Below, piece after piece: positions 20,512 through 30,534 of a stretch of DNA of 64,000 nt. How positions within the stretch are numbered: position 1 is the stretch's first letter; the number at the start of each line of letters is the position of its first letter. The DNA is taken from positions 56,780 through 120,779 of the forward strand of contig NZ_DRGY01000057.1 in assembly GCF_011049865.1 (NCBI RefSeq), given 5' to 3'. The translations under genes and the position numbers were made by a program. The notes under the pieces were generated by a model. It was not told the DNA's origin. It searched no databases and worked only from the letters and a program-made list of their open reading frames with translations. This stretch comes from Marinobacter antarcticus. GTDB taxonomy: Bacteria; Pseudomonadota; Gammaproteobacteria; Pseudomonadales; Oleiphilaceae.

Positions 20512-21439
20512 CGCGTTGCGCCTCTTGGCTGGTTAACAGCCGTTCTACTGCCTGAGCAATCTGCTCCCTGGATGCCAGAGGAATGTTCATTGAACGAGCA
20601 ACTTGCTGGTTGATTTCCAGTTGGAAATCAGAGGGATAATCCGGCGCCGGAAACTGACCGGTTTCAAAAAATACCTGCAGATACGCGGCGGCCATCTCGG
20701 CCATGACGGAAAACGATGGGTAGCCAGACGCCAGAGAGCCGGCTTTGACATACGCCTGGCTTGGGCCGATAACAATCCGGTTTCTGCGATAGGCGGTCAA
20801 CAGTATGTGTTTTATGGTTCTGGGGTTGTATATAACGTTGTCTGGCGCTGCCAGCAGAAAATCGCCGTAGCTCAACGCTCGTATAAGCGTTGGAATGAGC
20901 TGTTTGTCATCGTCCACAATGAAGAGGCGGGCCTCCAGATTATAGGGTTGGAGTTGGTCAATAAGGGTGTCGTAAAGTGCGGCGGAACCGGTTGTCGACA
21001 ACAGCGCGATTCGCGTAGCCTGCGGAAGAATAGCCTTGCCGAGCAATGCTTGCCGGAGTAACGGCACGTCGTAGTAGATTCCCGAGACCCGACCGGGTGA
21101 AAGCGTTGTGAAACCGTCAAGGAAATTCTGCGTGGCCAGCATCGCCAGCACAGGTGCCTTGCGGTTGGCTTGGCGAATACGGGAAAATGCGCCCGGGCCG
21201 ATCGTAACAATGGGCGCCTCATCGATGAGAGCCGCCTGTTTATCCGATAAGAGAATAAACTCTCGCTGGCTACCCAGGTTGAGCTTGAGAAGGTCAAGTA
21301 TGTGCTGGTCCAGCGCTTCATTGCCAGAGCCGGCCAGATAAACAGGCAAGCGATCACGCTCCTGACCCTGCGCAGGCGCATTACCGACAAGTATGGCCGC
21401 TACAATCGCAGCGAAAAGAAATTTTGCGATCAAAATCAT
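20504..21439 (-). CDS. ABC-transporter-substrate-binding-like periplasmic protein (PF04392-type)
   Basis: Signal peptide; YYDVPLLRQALLGKAILPQATRIALLSTTGSAALYDTLI; IVIGPSQAYVKAGSLASGYPS; 8-bp overlap with the kinase gene. Confidence 0.75.
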   Translation of the reverse strand: MILIAKFLFAAIVAAILVGNAPAQGQERDRLPVYLAGSGNEALDQHILDLLKLNLGSQREFILLSDKQAALIDEAPIVTIGPGAFSRIRQANRKAPVLAMLATQNFLDGFTTLSPGRVSGIYYDVPLLRQALLGKAILPQATRIALLSTTGSAALYDTLIDQLQPYNLEARLFIVDDDKQLIPTLIRALSYGDFLLAAPDNVIYNPRTIKHILLTAYRRNRIVIGPSQAYVKAGSLASGYPSFSVMAEMAAAYLQVFFETGQFPAPDYPSDFQLEINQQVARSMNIPLASREQIAQAVERLLTSQEAQRDE

Positions 21440-21453
21440 TCCATGATTGAAAA

Positions 21454-23655
21454 TCAGAAGCGGAGACCGGCTTCAACGAAAAACTGGTTCTGATCCTCAA
21501 TATTATTATCCGGGCTCATATCCGGATCTGTATTGAGGTAATGCTGTACGGTAAACGCGAACTCCATTGTGTACCGGGGCATGAAAATCGTTTTTACCAG
21601 ACGCAGGTCGAGGCGCCCGAAACGGGACTCTTTGAGTTGGTCGGCCCAGTAATAGGCAACGACTCCTTTTAGCCCGAAAGGAATATCCTGAATAAACGCC
21701 AGGCTACCTGAATGCCTTGCAGAGAGACGCCCCAAAAGTCCTACCTTGTACTCTTTTCTATCATTGTTGATCGCACTGTCACTAGAGATTTCCGGGCCAT
21801 TGTACCAGTCGTCCTGGTCGAGATAGCCGTAGCTGGCTCTTAGCGTGGTTCCGGGGTACTCAAGGGCGGCTTCCAGTTCAAAGCCCTTTTGATCGATGTC
21901 CACGTTGTTGTCGATCGTCCATTCCTCAAACCCGATAATGCCGCTGATCATATTCCGCAGTTGGTCCCTGAATACCCGAACTTCCAGCGAAAACTGACCC
22001 CGGTCCATGGGGAACAACCCGAAGTAACTGATCTCTCTTGAGATTATACTTTCTTCTGAAAGGTCTTCGCCCAACGTGACAAACCGCACATCGCTCCAGA
22101 CATCTGTACTCTCTACCCGAGATCCCTCATAGGCCGAGTATTGTGACGGCCTTACGTTGCGCAGCGTAAATCCGTAATCAGGATTCTGCTCAAATCCGTC
22201 TGGCGTGCGCACCGCTTTTGAATAAACGAATCTCAGAGCGTGGTTATTACCAAGCCTGAAATTCGCGGCAACCCGTGGAGAGAAATAACCCTCATGAGTG
22301 GTGGTTGTCCGTTCCCAGTTACCCCCGCCATTCAGCGTAAGCCAACTGATCGGAGTGTATTCCAGATTGCCGAATATTCTCGACTGATAGTCGTTTCCGC
22401 GCCCGTTGAAAAGCGTCTGAGAGCGATAGGTGTCTTTGCGATATCCCAACCCAGTGACCAGCTTCAGATCGTCACTGAATAACAGTGTGTCCTGCAGTTC
22501 AAACTCCAGCCGGGAATCTTCGGAGTCTGAGTTTACATCAGCCATGAGCGGGGTTCCGCCTGGCTGGAAGCACAAAGCTTCATTCGCGTCGTCGAATACC
22601 AGAACGTTGTTGGCGAGACAATTTACCGCCGATTCGGGTATGGCGATCGGCCAGCGTTGTCGGCGCTCGAAGTTCTCGAAGTTCACCTGAATGTGGAAAA
22701 AGTGGGTTTGTGATGGTGTGAAATTAAGCTGCGTCTGCAGGTAGAAATCCCGAACCTGGATGTCCGGGTTGGCCAGGGGAGAGAGTTCTCCGCTTTTGAA
22801 CATATCTTCTTCATTGACGCCATCAACCACGCCCGCGCGAATGTCCGCGTTAAAACCGGAGTTTACTTTTAGCCGTGAGTCGTACGTCAAGACATTGATA
22901 TCCTGACCGTCGTGGAAAGGTGTCCGCATCTTGTCTTCGATCTGATAATCAAAACCGTCAAACTTGCGTTTTTCGTAAGCCACTCGCCAATCATAGCGTT
23001 CGCTCACATCGCCAATCGACGCAAAGGTGCGAACGTAATTTCTGGAACCTCGAACAACCCGCACTTCCTTACCCGACGTGTCTGAAGGACTGCGAGTAAT
23101 AATGTTGATGGTTCCAAGAAAAGCATTTATGCCATAAGCCGCGGCGTTCGGCCCCCGGCTTACCTCGATTCTTTCGATCGTCTCCAACGGAACCGGCATG
23201 GTTTGCCAATCCATATCAGAGAGAGTGGCGCGGTGCGCTGTCCGGCCATCAACCAGAACCTGCATGCGCCGCTGTTCGTAGTGCACGGTACCGTGATATG
23301 TGGTGACCGGTGTACTGCTGCCAACGTCTCCCACCACCATGCCCGGAACCAGGCGAAATACCTCTACCAGGTTCATGATGCCGAGATCACGAATCAGTTC
23401 ACCGGTGATCACCGTGGTGGTTCCTGGAACTCGGGTTTTGGGCTGGCGCAACCGTGTGGTTGTCAGCACTTCTGGTATCTCGTCGTTGAATCCGTAGAAG
23501 CTGGTCTCCTCGGATTCATCCGGGAGTGGCTTTGCCGCTGCCGGGCTCAGGAACACAACACTCGCAAGGCCACCCGCAAGCCCGGTCGCTAAAATACGGT
23601 ACAGGCGGGACACTGAACCTCGACGAGTCAGGTTGTTGAAATTCGTAAGGAGCAT
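21454..23655 (-). CDS. TonB-dependent receptor
   Basis: Signal peptide; plug motif PGTTTVITGELIRDLGIMNLVEVFRLVPGMVVG; ERIEVSRGPNAAAYGINAFLGTINIIT; terminal aromatic FFVEAGLRF. Confidence 0.93.
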   Translation of the reverse strand: MLLTNFNNLTRRGSVSRLYRILATGLAGGLASVVFLSPAAAKPLPDESEETSFYGFNDEIPEVLTTTRLRQPKTRVPGTTTVITGELIRDLGIMNLVEVFRLVPGMVVGDVGSSTPVTTYHGTVHYEQRRMQVLVDGRTAHRATLSDMDWQTMPVPLETIERIEVSRGPNAAAYGINAFLGTINIITRSPSDTSGKEVRVVRGSRNYVRTFASIGDVSERYDWRVAYEKRKFDGFDYQIEDKMRTPFHDGQDINVLTYDSRLKVNSGFNADIRAGVVDGVNEEDMFKSGELSPLANPDIQVRDFYLQTQLNFTPSQTHFFHIQVNFENFERRQRWPIAIPESAVNCLANNVLVFDDANEALCFQPGGTPLMADVNSDSEDSRLEFELQDTLLFSDDLKLVTGLGYRKDTYRSQTLFNGRGNDYQSRIFGNLEYTPISWLTLNGGGNWERTTTTHEGYFSPRVAANFRLGNNHALRFVYSKAVRTPDGFEQNPDYGFTLRNVRPSQYSAYEGSRVESTDVWSDVRFVTLGEDLSEESIISREISYFGLFPMDRGQFSLEVRVFRDQLRNMISGIIGFEEWTIDNNVDIDQKGFELEAALEYPGTTLRASYGYLDQDDWYNGPEISSDSAINNDRKEYKVGLLGRLSARHSGSLAFIQDIPFGLKGVVAYYWADQLKESRFGRLDLRLVKTIFMPRYTMEFAFTVQHYLNTDPDMSPDNNIEDQNQFFVEAGLRF

Positions 23656-23786
23656 GGTTGTCGTTCTATAATCGGTTTGGTGAAAGGCGGCGGCGTGGTT
23701 TTCGAGCTCTTAGCCATCGTATTTGACTACACGCCATTTGTCTCTCAAAAATGTAATGAATTGGAAAGGTGGGGGAAAAGCCAGAC

Positions 23787-24434
23787 ATGAATTGCTGGGA
23801 ACTTCTTGGAATTGAGCCTACTCGCGATCATCAGCGGATTCACGACGCCTATGAGAGCCAGCTCCGTGACGCTTCAGATGAACAAGCGATACAGCTTAAA
23901 GAGGCATTAAAGGAAGCGGTTGGCATGCCCGAAAACGCAGAGAAACATGAGCTGAACGCATCAGACGGTCAGGTTGTGCGTGAAGTGATTATCCAGATCA
24001 AGGCGCTTTTAAACGATTCCGGCAGAACCCGGGATGCGGGTATATGGAAAGCGGTACTCTGCGAGCCACCGGCCGATCAATTGCCCTTGCGTCGTGAAAT
24101 CGGGCGGCAATTGGAGCCACAGCTTCGCCCCATGGCCGAAAATGGCAGCTTTCCAGCGCCGGTTGTGGGCTTCCTCGCTGAATGGTTTGACTGGCACAGC
24201 CTGCAGGATGCGTTGGCTCAGGAAGACGACCGCAACCACCCCGAGCGGTACAGTGCAAAGGGGATTGCTGTTCAGCGCGCAGATCAGCGTACAGAGGAGG
24301 GCACAGAGGATAATGAAAATGGGAGCGCAGATTCAGAGCCGCGCCAAATCGTCAACTTCTGGCCTGCCGTCATTGGGTGGATCATCGGGCTTGTGATACT
24401 TGCCATTCTTTTCGGCGGAATGAGCGGCGGCTGA
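23787..24434 (+). CDS. Degenerate J-domain-like membrane-anchored protein
   Basis: MNCWELLGIEPTRDHQRIHDAYESQL resembles the J-domain N-terminus; C-terminal TM PAVIGWIIGLVILAILFGG. Confidence 0.5.
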   Translation: MNCWELLGIEPTRDHQRIHDAYESQLRDASDEQAIQLKEALKEAVGMPENAEKHELNASDGQVVREVIIQIKALLNDSGRTRDAGIWKAVLCEPPADQLPLRREIGRQLEPQLRPMAENGSFPAPVVGFLAEWFDWHSLQDALAQEDDRNHPERYSAKGIAVQRADQRTEEGTEDNENGSADSEPRQIVNFWPAVIGWIIGLVILAILFGGMSGG

Positions 24435-24470
24435 GGCCGCCCAACCGCCGATCGTTCACATCATGCCCGT

Positions 24471-25538
24471 TTAAACCGCAGTCGTTCCCCTGTCTTTGGT
24501 TTCGATGGTTTTCGACTCGGCGATTTTCGATTCAGCAACTTTCGATTCAGCGACTTTTGACTCAGAGATCAGGTCCCGATATTTCTGCGCCAAAATAGCG
24601 CCGAGAATGACCTGAACCTGGTTGTAGCACATGATCGGTAAAACGATCATGCCGAAGCCGGGGTGGCCGGAAAACAACACTTTTGCCATCGGCAATCCGG
24701 ACGCCAGGCTTTTTTTGGATCCGCAGAAAACAACCGCCGCCTCATCTTCCAGGCTGAACCCGAACCGTCGAACCAGAAACCTCGCGAAGAACATAAACAA
24801 CGCCAATAGCCCGATGCACAGCAGTATCGTCAAAACAATGGCTTTCATTGGCAGGTTTTGCCAGAGCCCACTTTCCACCGAATGCGAGAAGGCGGAGTAA
24901 ACGATCAGCCAGATAACGCATTTGTCGTAACGGGCCATCAGGCTTTCATTGCGCGCCAGATAACCTCCCAGGAGGGGACGCATGGCATGGCCGGCGGCGA
25001 AGGGTAAGAGCAGTTGGAAGACGATATCCTTCAGGGCTTCGCCTATCGCGAAATCGCCGCTGCCTGCGGAGCTGACAAGCAATAACAACAAAAATGGTGT
25101 GAGCATCATCCCGAATACGTTCGATGCAGCAGCGCTGCAGATCGCCGCCGGTACGTTGCCCCGGGCCATGGCGGTATAGGCAATGGATGACGATACAGCC
25201 GACGGCAGCACGCCCAGATACAAAAAACCGAGCCCCAGATCCGGCGGCATCCAGGATGGCGCAAAACTGCTCATGCCATTGATGGGGAGCACCACGAGCG
25301 GGAAGAACCCGAACGTGAGTGTGGTGATCAGTATGTGCAATCGCCAGTGCGAAGCGCCCGCAACCACCTGTTCCCGCGATAGCGCTGCACCGTGGAAGAA
25401 GAAGAGCAGGGCGACAGCCACTGTGCCGGCTGTTGCCAGCAAGTCGCCTGCGGCGCCGGTAGCCGGCAAAAATGAGGCAAGAACAATGGCGCCAAGTAGC
25501 AGAATCGTAAAGGTGTCTGGCCGGAATTTCATCGTCAA
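24471..25538 (-). CDS. Bile acid:sodium symporter family protein (YfeH/BASS-like)
   Basis: FFFHGAALSREQVVAGASHWRLH; VVFCGSKKSLASGLPMAKVLF; polytopic; pentapeptide-repeat C-terminal tail. Confidence 0.88.
   Translation of the reverse strand: MTMKFRPDTFTILLLGAIVLASFLPATGAAGDLLATAGTVAVALLFFFHGAALSREQVVAGASHWRLHILITTLTFGFFPLVVLPINGMSSFAPSWMPPDLGLGFLYLGVLPSAVSSSIAYTAMARGNVPAAICSAAASNVFGMMLTPFLLLLLVSSAGSGDFAIGEALKDIVFQLLLPFAAGHAMRPLLGGYLARNESLMARYDKCVIWLIVYSAFSHSVESGLWQNLPMKAIVLTILLCIGLLALFMFFARFLVRRFGFSLEDEAAVVFCGSKKSLASGLPMAKVLFSGHPGFGMIVLPIMCYNQVQVILGAILAQKYRDLISESKVAESKVAESKIAESKTIETKDRGTTAV
24509..24568 (-). repeat. About four 15-bp tandem repeats coding for ESK(V/I)A pentapeptides
   Basis: C-terminus reads ISESKVAESKVAESKIAESKTIETKD; the DNA units are near-identical 15-mers. 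Confidence 0.8.
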
Positions 25539-26212
25539 GAGCCTCTCTTCTGCAGAGCCTTGAGGCTGGGCGCAAGGAGATCCCGGGCGAGCTTTTCGGC
25601 TTTTATCGGGTCCTGGCGACGCACCGCCGCTAACAGCAGTTCATGGTCTTCTTGCGATGGCTCTGGTAGATCTGCGTCGCTTTCTGTTAGCTCAATGGTC
25701 TGGATGATGGCGTGGGCGAAATAATCATAGAGTTCTGCCAGCGCCGAGTTATGAGAAGCCGCCACCAACGCATGATGAAATCCTTCATCGTGAAAAATGC
25801 GGGCCGCAAGGTCTGAATCCGCTTTGCCTCTTGCATCAAGCGCCATGGTCATCGCCCGGAGATCGGAATCCGTACGCCGTTGCGCAGCCAACTTTGCCGC
25901 TTCCGTTTCCAGCATGATGCGCACTTCAAGTTGGTCCGTAAGCTGGGTGCGAGCAATGCGTTTGAGGGTTTCACCGGCATCCCTTGTGGCTCTTACATAG
26001 GTGCCGTCTCCTTGCCGGGTTTCCAGCATTCCCACGTGGGCCAGCACGCGCACGGCTTCGCGCACGGTGTTCCTGCTCACTCCCAACGCCTCTGAAAGCT
26101 CTGCCTCTACCGGCAGTTTGTGTCCAACGGCCCACTGTGCTGTTTCAATGGCGTGCCGGAGGCTTTCTATCGCGGTTTCAACGAGAGAGCCTTTCTGGAT
26201 TTTTTTAAGCAT
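25535..26212 (-). CDS. FadR/GntR family transcriptional regulator
   Basis: wHTH GHKLPVEAELSEALGVSRNTVREAVRVLAHVGMLETRQGDGTYV plus FCD domain; overlaps the transporter start. Confidence 0.92.
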   Translation of the reverse strand: MLKKIQKGSLVETAIESLRHAIETAQWAVGHKLPVEAELSEALGVSRNTVREAVRVLAHVGMLETRQGDGTYVRATRDAGETLKRIARTQLTDQLEVRIMLETEAAKLAAQRRTDSDLRAMTMALDARGKADSDLAARIFHDEGFHHALVAASHNSALAELYDYFAHAIIQTIELTESDADLPEPSQEDHELLLAAVRRQDPIKAEKLARDLLAPSLKALQKRGS

Positions 26213-26305
26213 TAACCTATCATCCGTTTATATTATGAACCAATCATCCTATGAATTTAGAGTTAATGCAAACGCTCGGGACAGCCCATAGCAAGAGGCG
26301 CGGTA

Positions 26306-27787
26306 TTATCGAGCGGGATCAAGCATTTGATAGTCTGCCGTATCAACGCGACGGGTTGAAAAACGGTAAGAGAAAGTGAAGCCAGGCCAGTTCAGGGTAT
26401 TTTTGCCGTTGGCATCAAGGTACCAGGACGTACATCCGGAATTCCACACGCTGCCCTTTAGCCCTTCCTGCACGACACTGGAATAGCGCTTCAATCGGTC
26501 TTGACGAACATCCATGGCGGCGCCTGGGTACTTTTTCAGAATGTTCATGCAGCCAAGTACATACTGGAATTGTGATTCCAGCATGTAGAGGATCGAGTTG
26601 TGCGCAAGGTTAGTGTTAGGCCCGTAAAGCATGAACAGATTAGGAAACCCTGAAACAGTGATCCCCTTGAACGCAACAGCACCTTCTTGCCAGGCTTCGT
26701 TCAGTGTCAATCCATTGCGCCCGGTAATCCGGATTGGAGACAGAAATTCTGACGCACGAAAGCCGGTGCCAAAGATAATGGCATCAACGGGGTAATGCCT
26801 GCCTGATCGTGTCTGAATGCCGGTGCTGTTAATTCTTTCAATCGGGTCCGTGACCAGATCCACGTTGAGTCGATTAATGGCCGGATACCAGTCATTGGAT
26901 ATCAGAATACGCTTACAGCCAATCTGATAGTCGGGAATAATGTTCTTGAGTGTTGCCGGATCCGTCACGTGTTTTCCGGCTTCTTTTTTTGCCTGCCGGG
27001 CAAAGATATCGAGCAGACGATGGAAGCGCGTGAAGGCCAGGCCCCGGCTCTCATTTTTCCAGTAAATCAGATACCGATAAAGTCTGTCCCAGACAGGAAT
27101 TCTTTTGAACAGACGCTGCTCCCAGCGTTTGAATGGCCGGTCTGGTTTTGGCAAAACCCACGCCGCCGAGCGTTGAAAAAGAGTGAGAGCTGCCACGTCG
27201 CCCGCTATTTCCGGCACGAACTGGATAGCGCTCGCGCCCGTTCCGATAACGGCAACGCGCTTGTTTTTGATGTCGTAATCATGGTCCCAGCGGGCGGAAT
27301 GGAAACACGTGCCTTCGAAATCGCTCATGCCCTCGATCTTCGGCCAGGCAGGCTGGTTCAGTTGGCCCGTGGCCGTTATCACCACCTGTGCTTCCAGCGT
27401 TTCGCCGTTGGTGAGCGTGAGCGTCCAGCGATTACAAACATCGTCAAATACCGCGTCTGCTACTTCGCAGTTAAAGCGGATGTGTTTCCCGAGGCCATAC
27501 TTTTCAACGCAATGATCCATATAGCCGAGAAGTTCGTGCTGTAGCCCGAACTTGCGGGACCAGTCGTGTTTCGGCTCGAAAGAATAGGAATAGAAATGGG
27601 ATTGAACATCGCAGGCTGCGCCAGGGTAGGTGTTGTCTCGCCAAGTGCCGCCAACCCGGCCAGCTTTTTCCAGCAATGTGACGTTCTCAAGGCCGGCTTT
27701 TTTTAGCTGAATGGCCATGCCAAGACCGCCAAACCCCGTGCCGATGATGACGATTGAAGGCTGTGTTGCGCTGTTTTGCTGAGTCAT
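26306..27787 (-). CDS. Flavin-containing (Baeyer-Villiger-type) monooxygenase
   Basis: GTGFGGLGMAIQLKKAGLENVTLLEKAGRVGGTWRDNTYPGAACDV; FEGTCFHSARWDHD fingerprint; GTGASAIQFVPEIA. Confidence 0.92.
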   Translation of the reverse strand: MTQQNSATQPSIVIIGTGFGGLGMAIQLKKAGLENVTLLEKAGRVGGTWRDNTYPGAACDVQSHFYSYSFEPKHDWSRKFGLQHELLGYMDHCVEKYGLGKHIRFNCEVADAVFDDVCNRWTLTLTNGETLEAQVVITATGQLNQPAWPKIEGMSDFEGTCFHSARWDHDYDIKNKRVAVIGTGASAIQFVPEIAGDVAALTLFQRSAAWVLPKPDRPFKRWEQRLFKRIPVWDRLYRYLIYWKNESRGLAFTRFHRLLDIFARQAKKEAGKHVTDPATLKNIIPDYQIGCKRILISNDWYPAINRLNVDLVTDPIERINSTGIQTRSGRHYPVDAIIFGTGFRASEFLSPIRITGRNGLTLNEAWQEGAVAFKGITVSGFPNLFMLYGPNTNLAHNSILYMLESQFQYVLGCMNILKKYPGAAMDVRQDRLKRYSSVVQEGLKGSVWNSGCTSWYLDANGKNTLNWPGFTFSYRFSTRRVDTADYQMLDPAR

Positions 27788-27896
27788 ACCCTAGAGTCCA
27801 ATCTGATTGTTGTAATGAGGACCCGTTCATTATACGTATTTGACGCTGCCCGAGTGATGGCTGTTTAAGACGAAGTTACTGGTCAGAGTGATCAAT

Positions 27897-28790
27897 TCAC
27901 GGCCGCATCATAAAATCTTCCACGGGTTGGGATAGCAATTCCCGCAGAGCCGGGCTTTCGAACTGACGCCGTATGCTGATCGCATAAAATTCTTCATAGA
28001 CGCCTGGTAGTGCGCCGTAATCAAACAAATCCCCGTTTCTGAGTTCATCGCGCACAACCACCGGAGGCAGAACCGCAAAGTGCCCGGAATCCCGGGCAAG
28101 CAACCGCATCATGGCCATATCGTCTACCTCCGCGACGAGCAGCGGGCGTACTTTGTGGTATTCGCAGAGTTGGTCAAACGCTTGCCGAATATTGTTGTCT
28201 GCGCCCGGCACAATAAGGCTGCGGCCTTCAAGAAAATCCGGAAAGATCACTTCCTGGCCTGAATTCGGTGGCCCGATAATACTGACCGATTGTCTGGAGA
28301 TCAGCCGGGAACGCCAAGGATTGGTCTCATCACCGCGCACGGGTTGGTTGGAAAGAATAAGGTCTAATCTGTGCGCGGATAACCGCCTGAGCAATTCGTT
28401 AATGTCACTGCTTTGCAGGCTGAATTCGAGATTTTCCCTTCCCAGTAGGGGTTGCAGGAAAGCTTCCTGGAAATTTCTGGACAGCGTTGCCACCGCTCCG
28501 ATACGTAAAACCTCGCGGCTTACCTGCACTCCGGATGCAAAAACGGCCGACAGTTCTTCGCCCTTGCGAAAGATCTCCTCGGCGTAAGAAAACGCCATTC
28601 TTCCAGCTTCAGACAGCCTGAGGCGGCGCCCCTCACGGATAAACAAATCGTGCCCGAGGCTGTCTTCCAGTTTGCGTATTTGCCCCGACAACGCCGATTG
28701 CGAGATATGCAAAGCCTTGGCTGCCCGGGTCAGGTGCCCCGTGCGGGCAACCATCCAGAAATAATGCAGGTGGTGATAGTTCAGTTTCAT
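27897..28790 (-). CDS. LysR family transcriptional regulator (NhaR-like)
   Basis: MKLNYHHLHYFWMVARTGHLTRAAKALHISQSALSGQIRKLEDSLGHDLFIREGRRLRLSEAG. Confidence 0.93.
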   Translation of the reverse strand: MKLNYHHLHYFWMVARTGHLTRAAKALHISQSALSGQIRKLEDSLGHDLFIREGRRLRLSEAGRMAFSYAEEIFRKGEELSAVFASGVQVSREVLRIGAVATLSRNFQEAFLQPLLGRENLEFSLQSSDINELLRRLSAHRLDLILSNQPVRGDETNPWRSRLISRQSVSIIGPPNSGQEVIFPDFLEGRSLIVPGADNNIRQAFDQLCEYHKVRPLLVAEVDDMAMMRLLARDSGHFAVLPPVVVRDELRNGDLFDYGALPGVYEEFYAISIRRQFESPALRELLSQPVEDFMMRP

Positions 28791-28914
28791 AGGGTGCTCT
28801 TACGATTTAATCGTTCTAAAAAAAAGAACGTAAAGTTCATTATAAACCATTTTTTAAATCAGTCTATTCACAGCAAAATAGGCACAAGTTAATGAAATCA
28901 GGAGAAAGACACCC

Positions 28915-30534
28915 ATGAGCAATCTTGCTTTATTTTTATCAACTCTGGCATTGCTGGCCTGGCTAGCGGCACCGGCGACCCTTGCTGTGCTGGCCGGTTT
29001 CAGCGCCTGGACCCGAAATCCGCTGAAGTTGAACCATTGCTGGCGCCTGGCGGAAACGCTGCTGGTGTTCTCTATGGGTACAACGCTGTTGCTTGCCGCA
29101 GCACTTCTGATTGATCTCCAAAGCACTTCTGCCATCAGTTCGCTGGCCGTGCCTGGACGTTGGTTTGGCCTTTTCCCTACTGGGATAGCCGCCTGGATGG
29201 CCTTGATGGTGGGGTTTATAGGCTGGGTGATTCTGCGTTTTTCGGAGCGTTACCTGCGCGGTGATCCGGGGCGCGAGCGTTTCCAGCCCTGGTTTTTGCT
29301 GACGATTGCCTGTGTGCTGGCGCTGATTATGACCAATAACCTGTTAGTGCTGGCAGGCGCCTGGGTTGGAGTCAGTATCTCCCTGCACCAACTGCTGACG
29401 CTTTACCCGGAGCGGCCGCAGGCGCGGATGGCGGCGGTGCAGAAATTCATCGTCAGCCGGTTCGGAGATGCCCTTGTGGTTGGTGGTGTGGTGTTGCTTT
29501 ATCTGCACCATGGCACGTTTTACCTGCCGGATATGATCCTGGCCCAAAACGCTGCGCCGTCGTCTTCACTGGCGCTCACATTTGCGTCTGTGGCGTTTGC
29601 GCTGGCGGCCATCCTCAAGTGTGCCCAGATACCGTTTCACGGCTGGTTGTTGCGGGTTATGGAAGCGCCAACGCCGGTATCTGCGCTGCTACACGCGGGT
29701 GTTATCAATCTGGGAGGATTTCTCTGGTTGCGCCTGTTCCCGGTTTTTGATGGCTTTACGGTGGGGCACCTTATCTTGCTGGTTATTGGCGGGCTAACGG
29801 CCGTTATTGCGGTGCTCACCATGATGACTCAATACTCGGTAAAGCATGCACTGGCGTGGTCCACCTGTTCCCAAATGGGTTTTATGTTGTTCGAGATCGG
29901 CATGGGAGCCTACACGCTGGCATTGCTGCATCTGCTGGCGCACTCACTGTACAAAGCGCATTCGTTTCTTGCGTCGGGCCGCACAGTTAAAGCGTCTGCG
30001 GTTGGCGTGTTTGCACGGGAACGCTCGTTCTCAGGGCTGTTTTGGGCCCTTCTGACCGGTGGTTTGTCAGCGGCTATTCTGCTGCAGTTCCCCGCTTTAA
30101 TTGAGGGTAATGTGGTGTTCGGTGCATTGTTGGTGCTTGCCGTATCGAGTGCCGTCATCGCGGTGCCGCCGGGCGCGACGACTTTATCAAGAGCCCGCAT
30201 AGCGTTACTCGCTCTGCTTCTTGTTCCTGCTTACGGCGTACTCCACGCGCTGGTGGGGCCGGCAGTGCCTGATCACGCACAGTTTGAGATTCCGTTCGTT
30301 GCCTACGGCATAGCGTTGGCGTTCATGGGTGTGCTTGTGAGCATGTCAGCGCTCATCTTGCATGGAGGCCAGAGCAGGCTATCCAGGGATTTGTGGAAAC
30401 ACTTCAGTAAGGGTCTGTATCTGGAACTGATGTTTGATCGGGTTACCCATCGCCTGGCGTCGGAAGCACTCAACGCTCCGAACATGCTGAAAAGAATTCC
30501 ACACCACCCGTTTACCATGGAGAAGAGATCATGA
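28915..30534 (+). CDS. dabB: DabB-like proton-conducting membrane subunit (NuoL/MrpA-like) of a DAB inorganic carbon transporter
   Basis: Complex I-type antiporter motifs (KCAQIPFHGWLLRVMEAPTPVSALLHAGVINLGGFLWLRL); 4-bp overlap with DUF2309/dabA. Confidence 0.88.
   Translation: MSNLALFLSTLALLAWLAAPATLAVLAGFSAWTRNPLKLNHCWRLAETLLVFSMGTTLLLAAALLIDLQSTSAISSLAVPGRWFGLFPTGIAAWMALMVGFIGWVILRFSERYLRGDPGRERFQPWFLLTIACVLALIMTNNLLVLAGAWVGVSISLHQLLTLYPERPQARMAAVQKFIVSRFGDALVVGGVVLLYLHHGTFYLPDMILAQNAAPSSSLALTFASVAFALAAILKCAQIPFHGWLLRVMEAPTPVSALLHAGVINLGGFLWLRLFPVFDGFTVGHLILLVIGGLTAVIAVLTMMTQYSVKHALAWSTCSQMGFMLFEIGMGAYTLALLHLLAHSLYKAHSFLASGRTVKASAVGVFARERSFSGLFWALLTGGLSAAILLQFPALIEGNVVFGALLVLAVSSAVIAVPPGATTLSRARIALLALLLVPAYGVLHALVGPAVPDHAQFEIPFVAYGIALAFMGVLVSMSALILHGGQSRLSRDLWKHFSKGLYLELMFDRVTHRLASEALNAPNMLKRIPHHPFTMEKRS

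Noticed and set aside
24427-24442. GC hairpin GGCGGC-tgag-GCCGCC at the end of the J-domain-like gene
   Set aside because: Short stem without a T-tract and overlapping the stop codon; could be a bidirectional terminator but not supportable.
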